A stretch of 64,000 bases of DNA. Origin: Brenneria nigrifluens DSM 30175 = ATCC 13028. Its GTDB lineage: Bacteria; Pseudomonadota; Gammaproteobacteria; Enterobacterales; Enterobacteriaceae. Location of the stretch: assembly GCF_005484965.1 (NCBI RefSeq), contig NZ_CP034036.1, positions 4,464,001 to 4,528,000 of the forward strand, in the 5' to 3' direction. The position numbers and the translations under genes are program-made. Shown piece after piece: positions 47,463-61,321 of the stretch (within the stretch, counting starts at the first letter, position 1; every line of letters begins with the position of its first letter). The notes beneath the pieces are model-generated. The model saw nothing but the letters and a program-made list of their open reading frames with translations, did not search any database and was not told where the DNA came from.

Positions 47463-48797
47463 TCAGTCCAGCGTTTGCGGCTTCATGCGCATCCCGACAA
47501 TCGCCGACAACAGGCAACCCACGGCGAGGTAAGTCGCCACGCCGTGCCAGGAACCGCCCAAAAACTCCACCAGCAGTACCGCGATAAACGGGGTGAAACC
47601 GCCGCCGACCACGCTAGCCACCTGATAGCCCACCCCCGCGCCGCTATAGCGATACGCGGTGCCGAACAGTTCGGTAAACATAGGCTGCTGTACGCTGACG
47701 ATCATATCGTGCGCCACGTTGGCCAGCATGATGGCAAAAAACAGGATCCACAGGCTGGCGTGCGCTTCCAGCGCCATAAAGAAGGGAAAGGCGCTGGCGG
47801 CGCCGATCAGCGCGCCGGTGACGTAAATCCGCCGCCGGCCGAAACTGTCGGCCAGACGGGCGAAGAGAGGAATGGACAGGCAGCTTATCCCGCCCACCAG
47901 CAGGCTGATATGCAGAAAGAACTCCCGCGACATCCCCAGATTGGCGGTGGAGTAGTTGAGCGCGAACGCCGTGACGATATACATCGTCAACAGTTCCCCC
48001 AGCCGCAGGGCGATAATCAGCAAAAATGCCTTGGGATGCTTGCGCAGCGCTTCAACGATCGGAAACGAGCGGATTTTTTGCGTTCTTTCCCGTAACTTCT
48101 TGTTGGCCTCGAACTCCAGCGATTCTTCCATCCCGGAGCGGATCCACCAGGCGATGGCAACCAGCACCACGCTGAATAAAAACGGCAGCCGCCAGCCCCA
48201 GCTGATAAAATCGGCATCCGTGGTATGGTGACTGACCAGTGAAATCGACCCCGTCGCCAGCAATAGCCCCACGCCGTATCCCACCTGCACGCCGCTGCTG
48301 TAGAAGGCTTTTTTCTTTTTAGGCGCGTTCTCCACCGCCAGCAAAGCGGCGCCGCCCCATTCCCCCCCGACCGCGAACCCCTGGATGGCGCGCAGCGTCA
48401 CCAGCAGTACCGGCGCCCACCAGCCAATGCTGTCAAAAGTGGGCAACAGGCCAATCAGCGCGGTCGACAGCCCCATCGTCCAGACGGTGATCATCAGCAT
48501 GCGTTTGCGGCCCAGCTTGTCGCCATAATGGCCGAACACGATACCGCCCAGCGGTCGGAACAAGAAACCCACGCCAAAAGTACCAAACGCCGCCAGCGTA
48601 CCCATGGTCGGGCTTATCTGCGGGAAAAACTCAATATTAAACACCAACGCGGCAACAATGCCGTAGAGCAAAAAGTCATACCAATCCACCACCGCGCCGA
48701 TAAAACTGCCCCATGCCGCTCTTCTGGCGCGTCCGGGCGCAACGGGCGCGGCATCCTTAGCCGCCGGTGTTGGTATTGAAGTTGTCGAGGAATCCAT
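47463..48797 (-). CDS. shiA: Shikimate transporter ShiA (MFS, metabolite:H+ symporter)
   Basis: Proton-coupled major-facilitator importer of shikimate and dehydroshikimate. The 444-residue, 12-helix protein follows E. coli ShiA (438) closely: RRAAWGSFIGAVVDWYDFLL, FLFRPLGGIVFGHYGDKLGR (MFS loop 2-3 motif), RAIQGFAVGGEWGGAALL, MYIVTAFALNYST, and SGAGVGYQVASVVGGGFTPF. It is convergent with the yjiS-like gene. The substrate rests on whole-length resemblance. A plant-associated host would supply shikimate. Confidence 0.87.
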   Translation of the reverse strand: MDSSTTSIPTPAAKDAAPVAPGRARRAAWGSFIGAVVDWYDFLLYGIVAALVFNIEFFPQISPTMGTLAAFGTFGVGFLFRPLGGIVFGHYGDKLGRKRMLMITVWTMGLSTALIGLLPTFDSIGWWAPVLLVTLRAIQGFAVGGEWGGAALLAVENAPKKKKAFYSSGVQVGYGVGLLLATGSISLVSHHTTDADFISWGWRLPFLFSVVLVAIAWWIRSGMEESLEFEANKKLRERTQKIRSFPIVEALRKHPKAFLLIIALRLGELLTMYIVTAFALNYSTANLGMSREFFLHISLLVGGISCLSIPLFARLADSFGRRRIYVTGALIGAASAFPFFMALEAHASLWILFFAIMLANVAHDMIVSVQQPMFTELFGTAYRYSGAGVGYQVASVVGGGFTPFIAVLLVEFLGGSWHGVATYLAVGCLLSAIVGMRMKPQTLD

Positions 48798-48959
48798 GTC
48801 AGTCTCGCTGTCTGATATAACAAAAATCTTCCGAGAGAAAAAAACGCCGGGAGCGTTTTTTAACGCCGTTTACGGTGGCCCGTCAGGGCGCCCCTACATA
48901 AGTTTTTGACGTCGCCGCGACGACGGCCCGCAAGAAGGGCGGCCAAGAATGGCACGCCA

Positions 48960-48987
48960 TAAAAAAACCCCGGCTTTGACGGCCGGG
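48960..48987 (-). terminator. Rho-independent terminator of rpoBC
   Basis: On the minus strand GCCCCGGC pairs with GCCGGGGT across a short loop (stem halves 48967-48973 and 48981-48987), followed by seven T. It lies about 60 bases past the rpoC stop. The wider gap 48798-49045 also holds an AAAAACGC/GCGTTTTT-like hairpin near 48838-48860 and the shiA upstream region; no gene is visible. Confidence 0.88.
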
Positions 48988-49045
48988 GCTTTCAGCGACT
49001 TAACCGCCCCGGAGGGGCGGTTGTATACGGTGCTTGACGACGATA

Positions 49046-53269
<4,224 letters not shown>

Positions 53270-53376
53270 GGATTGGCTCCTGTCGGAGTTAGACCTGCTA
53301 GACACCTAAACCCTGTTGTTAAAAAACAAAGTTCAGGTGCCCCTATGACGAATGCCAGCGATACAACGGGCTGGAA

Positions 53377-56300
53377 TTACTCTTCTTCCAGCTCGATGTT
53401 GATACCCAGCGAGCGGATTTCTTTCAACAGTACGTTGAAGGATTCCGGCATGCCCGGTTCCATCTGATGATTGCCATCCACGATGTTTTTATACATCTTG
53501 GTACGGCCGTTCACGTCATCGGATTTAACCGTCAGCATTTCCTGCAGGGTATAGGCTGCGCCGTAAGCTTCCAGCGCCCACACTTCCATCTCACCGAAGC
53601 GCTGACCACCGAACTGCGCCTTACCACCCAGCGGCTGCTGAGTGACCAGGCTGTAAGAACCGGTGGAACGGGCGTGCATCTTGTCGTCGACCAAGTGGTT
53701 CAACTTCAGCATATACATATAGCCGACGGTAACCTGGCGCTCAAACTGCTCGCCGGTACGGCCGTCAAACAACGTGATCTGACCGGAGGTCGGGATACCG
53801 CCCATCTGCAGCAGTTCCTTGATCTCTTTCTCTTTTGCACCGTCGAATACCGGCGTTGCAATCGGCATGCCCTTCTTCAGGTTCTCAGCCAGACGCAGAA
53901 CTTCTTCGTCGGAGAAAGTGCTCAGGTCAACCTTCTGACGCACATCGTCGCCCAGATCGTACGCTTTCTGGATGAACTCGCGCAGCTTGGTCACTTCTTC
54001 GTGCCGCTTCAGCATGGCGTTGATCTTGTCGCCGATGCCTTTCGCCGCCATACCCAGGTGGGTTTCCAGAATCTGACCGATGTTCATACGCGACGGTACG
54101 CCCAGCGGGTTCAGCACGATGTCGACCGGCACGCCGTTCTCATCGTAAGGCATATCTTCGATCGGGTTGATCTTGGAGATAACGCCCTTGTTCCCGTGAC
54201 GGCCGGCCATCTTGTCGCCCGGTTGAATCTGACGCTTAACGGCCAGATACACCTTGACGATTTTCAGCACGCCCGGCGCCAGATCGTCGCCCTGGGTGAT
54301 TTTACGGCGCTTGGCTTCGAGTTTTTTCTCAAACTCGTGCTTCAGTTCGTCGTACTGTTCGGCCAACTGTTCCAGCTGATTCTGTTTCTCTTCATCAGTC
54401 AGACCCAGTTCCAGCCAGCGCTCGCGCGGCAGTTTGTCCAGTTTGTCCGCTTCCACGCCGCCGGAAACCAGCACCGCATGGATACGGGCAAACAGACCGG
54501 CTTCCAGGATTTGCAGCTCTTCGGTCAGGTCTTTCTTGGCCTGCTTGAGCTGCATCTCTTCGATTTCCAGCGCGCGTTTGTCTTTTTCCACGCCGTCGCG
54601 GGTAAAGACCTGTACGTCGATAACCGTACCGGAAACGCCGTTCGGCACCCGCAGCGAGGAGTCCTTAACGTCGGAGGCCTTCTCGCCGAAGATGGCGCGC
54701 AACAGCTTCTCTTCCGGGGTCAGCTGGGTTTCGCCTTTCGGCGTGACCTTGCCTACCAGAATATCGCCGCCGGTCACTTCCGCACCGATATAAACGATGC
54801 CGGACTCATCCAGTTTGGATAGCGCCGCTTCGCCCACGTTCGGGATATCCGCGGTGATCTCTTCAGGCCCCAGCTTGGTGTCGCGCGACACGCAGGCCAG
54901 TTCCTGAATGTGGATGGTGGTGAAACGGTCTTCCTGCACCACGCGCTCGGAGACGAGGATGGAGTCTTCGAAGTTGTAACCGTTCCACGGCATGAACGCC
55001 ACGCGCATGTTCTGACCCAGCGCCAGTTCACCCAGATCGGTGGACGGGCCGTCTGCCAGCACGTCGCCGCGCTCAACCGGTTCGCCCAGCGACACGCACG
55101 GCATCTGGCTGATGCAGGTGTTCTGGTTGGAACGGGTGTATTTGGTCAGGTTGTAGATGTCGATCCCGGCTTCGCCCGGATACATCTCGTCGTCGTTAAC
55201 GCGGATCACGATACGCGACGCATCGACATACTGCACGGTGCCGCCGCGTTTCGCGACCGCGGTAACCCCGGAGTCGACCGCAACCGCACGCTCCATGCCG
55301 GTACCCACCAGCGGCTTGTCGGCGCGCAGGGTCGGAACGGCCTGACGTTGCATGTTCGCACCCATCAAGGCGCGGTTGGCGTCATCGTGTTCCAGGAAGG
55401 GAATCAGCGACGCCCCGACGGATACCACCTGCTGGGTGGATACGTCCATATATTCGACCTGATCGCGGCTGAACAGGCTGGACTCGCCTTTGTTACGGCA
55501 GGTTACCAGCTCATCGATGAAGTGGCCTTCTTCGTCCAGGTTGGTGTTCGCCTGGGCGATAACGAAGTTGCCTTCCTCAATTGCCGACAGGTAATGGATT
55601 TCATCGGTTACCACATTGTCGCGCACGCGGCGATACGGGGTTTCCAGGAAGCCATACTCGTTGGTCTGCGCGTACACGGACAGGGAGTTGATCAGACCGA
55701 TGTTCGGACCTTCCGGCGTTTCGATAGGACATACGCGACCATAGTGGGTCGGGTGTACGTCTCGAACTTCAAAGCCGGCGCGCTCGCGGGTCAGACCGCC
55801 CGGGCCCAGTGCGGAGATACGACGTTTGTGCGTAATCTCGGACAGCGGGTTGTTCTGGTCCATAAACTGCGACAGCTGGCTGGAACCGAAGAACTCTTTC
55901 ACCGCCGCCGAAATCGGCTTGGCGTTGATCATATCCTGCGGCATCAGGGTGTCGAGGTCGCCCAGGGAAAGACGCTCTTTCACCGCACGCTCTACGCGCA
56001 CCAGACCGACGCGGAACTGGTTTTCCGCCATTTCGCCGACGGAACGGATACGACGGTTGCCGAGGTGGTCGATATCATCCACTTCGCCCTTGCCGTTACG
56101 GATATCGATGAGCTTCTTCATCACTTCGATGATGTCTTCTTTGCTCAGGATACCGGAACCTTCGATCTCGTCGCGCAGCAGGGAACGGTTGAACTTCATC
56201 CGACCGACCGCGGACAGGTCATAGCGATCTTCGGAGAAGAACAGGTTCTCGAACAGCGTTTCCGCGGCTTCACGCGTCGGCGGCTCGCCGGGACGCATCA

Positions 56301-57405
56301 TGCGGTAAATCTCCACCAGCGCGCTCAGGCGATCGCTTGACGGATCGACACGCACGGTTTCCGATATATACGGACCGTGATCCAGATCGTTGGTGAACAG
56401 GGTTTCAATCCGTTTGTGGCCGGACTGGCTAAGCTTCGCCAGCAGATCCAGCGACAGCTCCATATTCGCCGCGCCAATCAGTTCGCCGGTGCTCTCATCG
56501 ATATAATCTTTGGACAGCACTTTACCGACGATATATTCAACCGGCACTTCGATACGCTCAATGCCGTCTTTCTCCAACTGGCGGATATGACGGGCAGTGA
56601 TGCGGCGGCCTTTTTCAACGTAAACCTTGCCTTCCGCTTCAATGTCGAAAGAGGCCGTTTCACCGCGCAGGCGTTCAGGAACCAGATCCATCTGCAACTT
56701 ATTGCCATTGATTTCATAGACAATCTTGTCGAAGAACAAATCCAGAATCTGTTCGGTGGAGTAACCCAGCGCGCGCAGGATAATGGTCGCCGGCAGTTTG
56801 CGGCGGCGGTCGATACGGACGAACAGGTTATCTTTCGGATCGAATTCGAAATCCAGCCAGGAACCACGGTAAGGAATAATACGTGCGTTATACAGCACCT
56901 TACCTGAAGAGTGGGTTTTACCCTTGTCGCTGTCGAAGAATACGCCCGGACTGCGGTGCAGCTGAGAAACGATAACACGCTCAGTACCGTTGATCACAAA
57001 GGTGCCGTTGTCGGTCATGAGCGGAATTTCGCCCATGTAGACTTCTTGCTCTTTGATGTCTTTAACGGTGCCTTCAGGCGCTTCACGCTCGTAAATCACC
57101 AGGCGCAATTTGACGCGCAGCGGCGCGGAAAAAGTCACGCCACGGATTTGACACTCTTTAACGTCAAATACCGGCTCGCCCAGGCGATAGCTAACGTATT
57201 GCAGCTCTGAATTGCCGCTATAGCTTTGTATGGGGAAAACAGAACGGAATGCTGCTTCCAGACCGTACTGACCTTCCGGATCTTGCTCGATGAACTTCTG
57301 GAACGAGTCAAGCTGGATAGAAAGGAGATAAGGTATGTCAAGCACCTGCGGACGCTTGCCAAAATCCTTACGAATGCGTTTTTTCTCGGTATAGGAGTAA
57401 ACCAT
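53377..57405 (-). CDS. rpoB: RNA polymerase subunit beta
   Basis: Second catalytic subunit of RNA polymerase, 1,342 residues as in E. coli. The rifampicin-pocket segment reads SSQLSQFMDQNNPLSEITHK, the wild-type, rifampicin-sensitive sequence. The C-terminal HARSTGSYSLVTQQPLGGKA and FGEMEVWALEAYGAAYTL clamp segments are normal. It lies downstream of rplL after 327 bases containing an attenuator. Confidence 0.98.
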   Translation of the reverse strand: MVYSYTEKKRIRKDFGKRPQVLDIPYLLSIQLDSFQKFIEQDPEGQYGLEAAFRSVFPIQSYSGNSELQYVSYRLGEPVFDVKECQIRGVTFSAPLRVKLRLVIYEREAPEGTVKDIKEQEVYMGEIPLMTDNGTFVINGTERVIVSQLHRSPGVFFDSDKGKTHSSGKVLYNARIIPYRGSWLDFEFDPKDNLFVRIDRRRKLPATIILRALGYSTEQILDLFFDKIVYEINGNKLQMDLVPERLRGETASFDIEAEGKVYVEKGRRITARHIRQLEKDGIERIEVPVEYIVGKVLSKDYIDESTGELIGAANMELSLDLLAKLSQSGHKRIETLFTNDLDHGPYISETVRVDPSSDRLSALVEIYRMMRPGEPPTREAAETLFENLFFSEDRYDLSAVGRMKFNRSLLRDEIEGSGILSKEDIIEVMKKLIDIRNGKGEVDDIDHLGNRRIRSVGEMAENQFRVGLVRVERAVKERLSLGDLDTLMPQDMINAKPISAAVKEFFGSSQLSQFMDQNNPLSEITHKRRISALGPGGLTRERAGFEVRDVHPTHYGRVCPIETPEGPNIGLINSLSVYAQTNEYGFLETPYRRVRDNVVTDEIHYLSAIEEGNFVIAQANTNLDEEGHFIDELVTCRNKGESSLFSRDQVEYMDVSTQQVVSVGASLIPFLEHDDANRALMGANMQRQAVPTLRADKPLVGTGMERAVAVDSGVTAVAKRGGTVQYVDASRIVIRVNDDEMYPGEAGIDIYNLTKYTRSNQNTCISQMPCVSLGEPVERGDVLADGPSTDLGELALGQNMRVAFMPWNGYNFEDSILVSERVVQEDRFTTIHIQELACVSRDTKLGPEEITADIPNVGEAALSKLDESGIVYIGAEVTGGDILVGKVTPKGETQLTPEEKLLRAIFGEKASDVKDSSLRVPNGVSGTVIDVQVFTRDGVEKDKRALEIEEMQLKQAKKDLTEELQILEAGLFARIHAVLVSGGVEADKLDKLPRERWLELGLTDEEKQNQLEQLAEQYDELKHEFEKKLEAKRRKITQGDDLAPGVLKIVKVYLAVKRQIQPGDKMAGRHGNKGVISKINPIEDMPYDENGVPVDIVLNPLGVPSRMNIGQILETHLGMAAKGIGDKINAMLKRHEEVTKLREFIQKAYDLGDDVRQKVDLSTFSDEEVLRLAENLKKGMPIATPVFDGAKEKEIKELLQMGGIPTSGQITLFDGRTGEQFERQVTVGYMYMLKLNHLVDDKMHARSTGSYSLVTQQPLGGKAQFGGQRFGEMEVWALEAYGAAYTLQEMLTVKSDDVNGRTKMYKNIVDGNHQMEPGMPESFNVLLKEIRSLGINIELEEE

Positions 57406-57662
57406 AGGGTTCCTCAGCTCGCTGAAAAGTCGAACTACTCTGTCCGTCCTGACAAGGACAGGTCATGCAACACTATTTACGTTTTGTCGGAAATGGAGAC
57501 CTTTCCGTAATACCTCTTTCTATTACTCTTAAACCATTTCATTGCTCTTGCTCGGGCAGGGAACCCAGACAGGGAAGCAGTATATTAAGTCGTCAATAGA
57601 AAAAGATATTGGGGTGAATCAATGGCTGAATAGTGTGAAACCCCATTGATGCCCTACAGAGC

Positions 57663-57693
57663 AAAAAGGCTGGTGACTAAAAAGTCACCAGCC
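57663..57693 (-). terminator. Attenuator between rplL and rpoB
   Basis: On the minus strand GGCTGGTGAC (57693-57684), loop TTTTTA, GTCACCAGCC (57677-57668), then TTTTT. A second stem (about 57697-57716, CAGCCTGA/TCAGGCTG) precedes it. In E. coli a partial terminator here lowers rpoBC relative to rplJL. The rest of 57406-57732 shows no gene. Confidence 0.85.
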
Positions 57694-57732
57694 ATCAGCC
57701 TGATAAATCAGGCTGCAACCTGGAAAGATGGC

Positions 57733-58098
57733 TTATTTAACTTCAACTTCAGCGCCAGCTTCTTCCAGTGCTTTCTTCAGAGTTTCGGCGTCATCTTTGC
57801 TGATACCTTCTTTCAGAGCGGCCGGAGCGGATTCAACCAGGTCTTTGGCTTCTTTCAGGCCCAGACCGGTTGCGCCACGTACTGCCTTGATAACGGCAAC
57901 TTTGTTAGCGCCGATAGCTTTCAGCACAACGTCGAACTCGGTTTTTTCTTCAACGGCTTCAGCCGGGCCGGCAGCAACAGCTACGGCGGCGGCGGCGGAA
58001 ACGCCGAATTTTTCTTCCATGGCGGAGATCAGTTCAACGATTTCCATTACAGTCAGAGCTGCAACGCCTTCAAGGATTTGTTCTTTAGTGATAGACAT
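57733..58098 (-). CDS. rplL: Ribosomal protein bL12 (L7/L12)
   Basis: Stalk protein that recruits and activates translational GTPases. The 121-residue product has an N-terminal dimerisation domain (MSITKEQILEGVAALTVMEIVELISAMEEKFG), an Ala-rich hinge, and a C-terminal domain (KVAVIKAVRGATGLGLKEAK). It binds L10, encoded just upstream, as dimers. Coding is very biased, as expected for a highly expressed gene. Confidence 0.98.
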   Translation of the reverse strand: MSITKEQILEGVAALTVMEIVELISAMEEKFGVSAAAAVAVAAGPAEAVEEKTEFDVVLKAIGANKVAVIKAVRGATGLGLKEAKDLVESAPAALKEGISKDDAETLKKALEEAGAEVEVK

Positions 58099-58163
58099 AA
58101 CAAGTGTTCCTAAAATTCAGAAATAGTTTATACGCAAGCATAACGTCGGGAAAAGAAAGGCGG

Positions 58164-58661
58164 TTAAGCCGCTTCTTTCTGATCGCGCAGTGCAGCCAGA
58201 GTGCGAACCAGTTTGCCTGCAGAGGCTTCTTTCATGGTTGCCATCAGGCGTGCGATTGCTTCGTCGTAAGTAGGCAGCGTTGCCAAGCGGTCAATTTGAG
58301 CCGCAGAGATAAACTCACCTTCAAAGGCCGCAGCTTTAACCTCGAATTTTGCATTCGCTTTCGCGAACTCTTTGAATAAACGGGCGGCAGCGCCTGGATG
58401 TTCAGTAGAGAATGCAATCAAGGTCGGACCGACAAACGTGTCTTTCAGGCACTCGAAAGGAGTCCCTTCAACAGCGCGGCGAATCAACGTGTTGCGTACA
58501 ACACGCATATAAACGCCGGCTTCACGACCTGCTTTACGCAGTTCAGTCATTTTATCCACGGTCACGCCACGGGAATCCGCAACAACCGCAGACAGCGCGC
58601 CTTTGGCCACTTCGCTGACTTCAGCAACAATCGCTTGTTTGTCTTGAAGATTTAATGCCAT
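58164..58661 (-). CDS. rplJ: Ribosomal protein uL10
   Basis: Stalk base protein that holds L7/L12 dimers on 23S rRNA and represses its own mRNA leader as the L10(L12)4 complex. The 165-residue product begins MALNLQDKQAIVAEVSEVAKGALSAVVADSRGV and ends with helices for L12 binding. It is the first gene after the leader at 58662-58985. rplL follows after 65 bases. Confidence 0.98.
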   Translation of the reverse strand: MALNLQDKQAIVAEVSEVAKGALSAVVADSRGVTVDKMTELRKAGREAGVYMRVVRNTLIRRAVEGTPFECLKDTFVGPTLIAFSTEHPGAAARLFKEFAKANAKFEVKAAAFEGEFISAAQIDRLATLPTYDEAIARLMATMKEASAGKLVRTLAALRDQKEAA

Positions 58662-58941
58662 TAGCTTTTGCTCCTGGATTTAGCCGGAGGAAACCTCCGG
58701 AACTCACTTCACTTATCGCCAAAACGGAAATAAGCGTTGAAACACGGTGAGCAGAATCCAGCAAAGACCATTCTTTAACTATTTGTATAAATAATAAAAA
58801 ATTTCTTCAGGCTCTGTCACCGTCTACGCAGGAAAATTAAGTCTCTCGCAAGACGCCTGCGGTCTTGGACGGAGGCCTGGATAGGCCAGGCTCCAACCGA
58901 AAATTCTTCTTTCATTCCGCTAACGGAACAACGGGCGTAAG

Positions 58942-58970
58942 ATTATAGGTAAATCACACGCCCGAGTAAA
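58942..58970 (-). promoter_or_regulatory. rplJ promoter (P-L10) and autoregulatory leader
   Basis: On the minus strand TTTACT (58970-58965) and TATAAT (58947-58942) are 17 bases apart, just past the rplA stop. The transcribed 58662-58935 stretch is the L10 leader. It contains a hairpin by the rplJ start (CCGGAGG/CCTCCGG near 58682-58700) and other stems expected to form the L10 binding site; no ORF is apparent. Confidence 0.75.
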
Positions 58971-58985
58971 GCGAAACAAAAGCTA

Positions 58986-59690
58986 TCAGACAGCGACTGC
59001 GTTCAGACCGCTCTGGTCGATCGCCACGCCGGCACCCATCGTAGTGGACAGGCTGACTTTCTTGATGTACACGCCTTTCGCCTGAGACGGTTTGGCTTTT
59101 TTCAGCGCAACCAGCAGAGACTCCAGGTTTTCCTTCAGTTTGTCTGAGTCGAAATCAACCTTACCGATAGTGGTATGGATGATGCCGTTTTTGTCGTTAC
59201 GATAACGCACCTGACCCGCTTTGGCGTTTTTAACCGCTTCGGCAACGTTAGGGGTTACGGTGCCAACTTTCGGGTTTGGCATCAGGCCGCGCGGCCCCAG
59301 AACCTGGCCCAACTGGCCGACAACGCGCATGGCATCCGGAGATGCGATAACCACGTCGAAGTTCATTTCGCCTTTCTTGATCTGATCGGCCAGATCTTCC
59401 ATACCCACCAGTTCAGCGCCGGCAGCTTTGGCGGCTTCGGCGTTTGCGCCCTGGGTGAAGACGGCAACGCGAACGGAACGACCGGTGCCGTGCGGCAGAA
59501 CGGTGGCGCCGCGAACGTTTTGGTCGGATTTACGCGCGTCGATGCCGAGATTAACGGCTACGTCCACGCTTTCTACGAATTTAGCAGTGGCCAGCTCTTT
59601 GAGCAGGGCAACAGCTTCGTTGATGTCGTACTGTTTAGTTGCATCAACTTTGTCACGGATCACGCGCATGCGCTTGGTCAGCTTAGCCAT
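58986..59690 (-). CDS. rplA: Ribosomal protein uL1
   Basis: L1-stalk protein that helps move deacylated tRNA from the E site. It also represses translation of the rplK-rplA mRNA. The 234-residue product (E. coli 234) starts MAKLTKRMRVIRDKVDATKQY and has the conserved LGPRGLMPNPKVGTV segment. It starts three bases after rplK. Confidence 0.98.
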   Translation of the reverse strand: MAKLTKRMRVIRDKVDATKQYDINEAVALLKELATAKFVESVDVAVNLGIDARKSDQNVRGATVLPHGTGRSVRVAVFTQGANAEAAKAAGAELVGMEDLADQIKKGEMNFDVVIASPDAMRVVGQLGQVLGPRGLMPNPKVGTVTPNVAEAVKNAKAGQVRYRNDKNGIIHTTIGKVDFDSDKLKENLESLLVALKKAKPSQAKGVYIKKVSLSTTMGAGVAIDQSGLNAVAV

Positions 59691-59693
59691 TTA

Positions 59694-60122
59694 TTAACCC
59701 TCCACTACCAGGCCCATGGAACGAGCAGTGCCTTCGATGGAGCGCGCCATGGCTTCCACGTCAGAACCAGTCATGTCCGCAGCTTTGGTCTCTGCGATTT
59801 CACGAATCTGAGCACTCGTCACTTTACCTACTTTGTCTTTGTTCGGCTTGCCGGAACCAGACTTGATACCCGCCGCTTTCTTCAACAGCACGGCTGCCGG
59901 AGGCGTTTTGGTAACGAAGGTGAAAGAACGGTCAGAATAAACGGTAATAACAACCGGGATCGGCAGGCCTTTTTCAATGCTTTCAGTTTTAGCATTGAAC
60001 GCCTTACAGAATTCCATGATGTTGACACCCTGCTGACCCAGAGCCGGACCTACCGGTGGACTCGGGTTAGCCATACCAGCCGCAACCTGCAGCTTGACGT
60101 AGGCTTGTACTTTCTTGGCCAT
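59694..60122 (-). CDS. rplK: Ribosomal protein uL11
   Basis: Binds the GTPase-associated centre of 23S rRNA and is needed for RelA activation in the stringent response. The 142-residue product begins MAKKVQAYVKLQVAAGMANPSPPVGPALGQ, with the thiostrepton-region prolines. It is the substrate of PrmA, encoded at 9788-10669. First gene of rplKA, with a 157-base promoter region upstream. Confidence 0.98.
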   Translation of the reverse strand: MAKKVQAYVKLQVAAGMANPSPPVGPALGQQGVNIMEFCKAFNAKTESIEKGLPIPVVITVYSDRSFTFVTKTPPAAVLLKKAAGIKSGSGKPNKDKVGKVTSAQIREIAETKAADMTGSDVEAMARSIEGTARSMGLVVEG

Positions 60123-60207
60123 TTTACTTTCCTCGAATGGGTAATAGCGCCTTGCAAAAGGCTCCCCGTGGTTTAATACGTTTCAGATGCCGTCAGGCAC
60201 CCTAAAA

Positions 60208-60242
60208 ACAAAAGGCGCGAAATTGTAGATTAATTTCGCGCC
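60208..60242 (-). terminator. Terminator of secE-nusG
   Basis: Perfect 11-bp stem on either strand: GGCGCGAAATT (60214-60224) and AATTTCGCGCC (60232-60242). On the minus strand it is followed by TTTTGTTTTT. It is 38 bases past the nusG stop, separating secE-nusG from rplKA. Confidence 0.88.
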
Positions 60243-60279
60243 AGAGACAAGCGGCAGTTTCAGCGATGCGGATAAATGT

Positions 60280-60825
60280 TTAGCCTTTATCCACCTGGCT
60301 GAAGTCGAGTTCCACCGGGGTGGCGCGACCAAAGATCGAAACGGAGACTTTCAGGCGGCTTTTTTCGTAATCCACTTCTTCCACCACGCCGTTGAAGTCG
60401 GCGAACGGGCCGTCGCTGACGCGCACCATTTCACCCGGTTCAAACAGGGTTTTCGGACGCGGCTTATCACCCGCCTGCTGAAGGCGATTCATGATGGCGT
60501 CAACTTCTTTGTCGCTGATCGGCGCCGGACGGTCGGACGTACCGCCGATAAAACCCATCACGCGCGGCACGCTGCGCACCAGGTGCCAGCTCGCATCTTC
60601 CATCACCATCTGTACCAGTACGTAACCGGGGAAGAATTTACGTTCGCTTTTGCGGCGCTGGCCGCCGCGAATTTCAACCACTTCTTCCGTCGGCACCATG
60701 ACGTCGCCGAACAGCTCTTCCATGTTATGTAATTTGATATGCTCACGCAGCGACTGAGCCACGCGGCCTTCAAAACCGGAAAACGCCTGAACGACGTACC
60801 AACGTTTTTTTGGGGCTTCAGACAT
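60280..60825 (-). CDS. nusG: Transcription elongation/antitermination factor NusG
   Basis: Binds RNA polymerase and couples it to Rho or to ribosomes through S10; it also takes part in rrn antitermination. The 181-residue product has the NGN domain (KRWYVVQAFSGFEGRVAQSL, FPGYVLVQMVM) and the KOW domain (FEPGEMVRVSDGPFADFNGV). It starts one base after secE, as in the conserved secE-nusG operon. Confidence 0.98.
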   Translation of the reverse strand: MSEAPKKRWYVVQAFSGFEGRVAQSLREHIKLHNMEELFGDVMVPTEEVVEIRGGQRRKSERKFFPGYVLVQMVMEDASWHLVRSVPRVMGFIGGTSDRPAPISDKEVDAIMNRLQQAGDKPRPKTLFEPGEMVRVSDGPFADFNGVVEEVDYEKSRLKVSVSIFGRATPVELDFSQVDKG

Positions 60826-60826
60826 C

Positions 60827-61210
60827 TTAGAACCTCAGGCCAGTGATAAACGATACCAATCGGACCAGAATACCATCCAGCCCCCACAAAATCAGTGACA
60901 TCACGGCAGTAACCGCGGCAACGATTAACGTGGTGTGTAACGTTTCCTGACGAGTCGGCCAAATGACTTTGCGTACTTCGGTACGGGCTTCACGAGCAAA
61001 CGTCACTGTCGCTTTGCCTTTGGCGGTCAGCAATGCCACGCCACCAGCGGCGGCAATCAGGACAACAACCGCCAATGCGCGCAGCGGCAGGCTAAACTCG
61101 CGGTAGTAATAGTTGCCGACAATCGCAACTACCAGCAATACGGCTACGACCAGCCACTTAATCGCTTCCAGGCCACGCCCGCTCCCCTGAGCTTCGGTAT
61201 TCGCACTCAT
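60827..61210 (-). CDS. secE: Preprotein translocase subunit SecE
   Basis: Essential membrane subunit of the SecYEG channel. From the ATG at 61210 the product is 127 residues, as in E. coli. Two N-terminal hydrophobic helices (WLVVAVLLVVAIVGNYYY, ALAVVVLIAAAGGVALL) precede the conserved amphipathic helix with EVRKVIWPTRQET. A third helix ends the protein. A longer frame starting at 61225 is less likely. Confidence 0.97.
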   Translation of the reverse strand: MSANTEAQGSGRGLEAIKWLVVAVLLVVAIVGNYYYREFSLPLRALAVVVLIAAAGGVALLTAKGKATVTFAREARTEVRKVIWPTRQETLHTTLIVAAVTAVMSLILWGLDGILVRLVSFITGLRF

Positions 61211-61321
61211 AAACCAACCCGTCACAATGATTCAGACAAATAACTTTGCCCCGCAACGCAGGGCAAACCAAACCGAAAGATGTTCTGTAAACGAATAATT
61301 CGGTATTTACGCCGTATCTAC

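Noticed and set aside
53467..56340. Long plus-strand open frames antisense to rpoB
   Set aside because: Same cause as for rpoC: strong codon bias leaves few stops on the other strand. There is no ribosome-binding site or recognisable protein.
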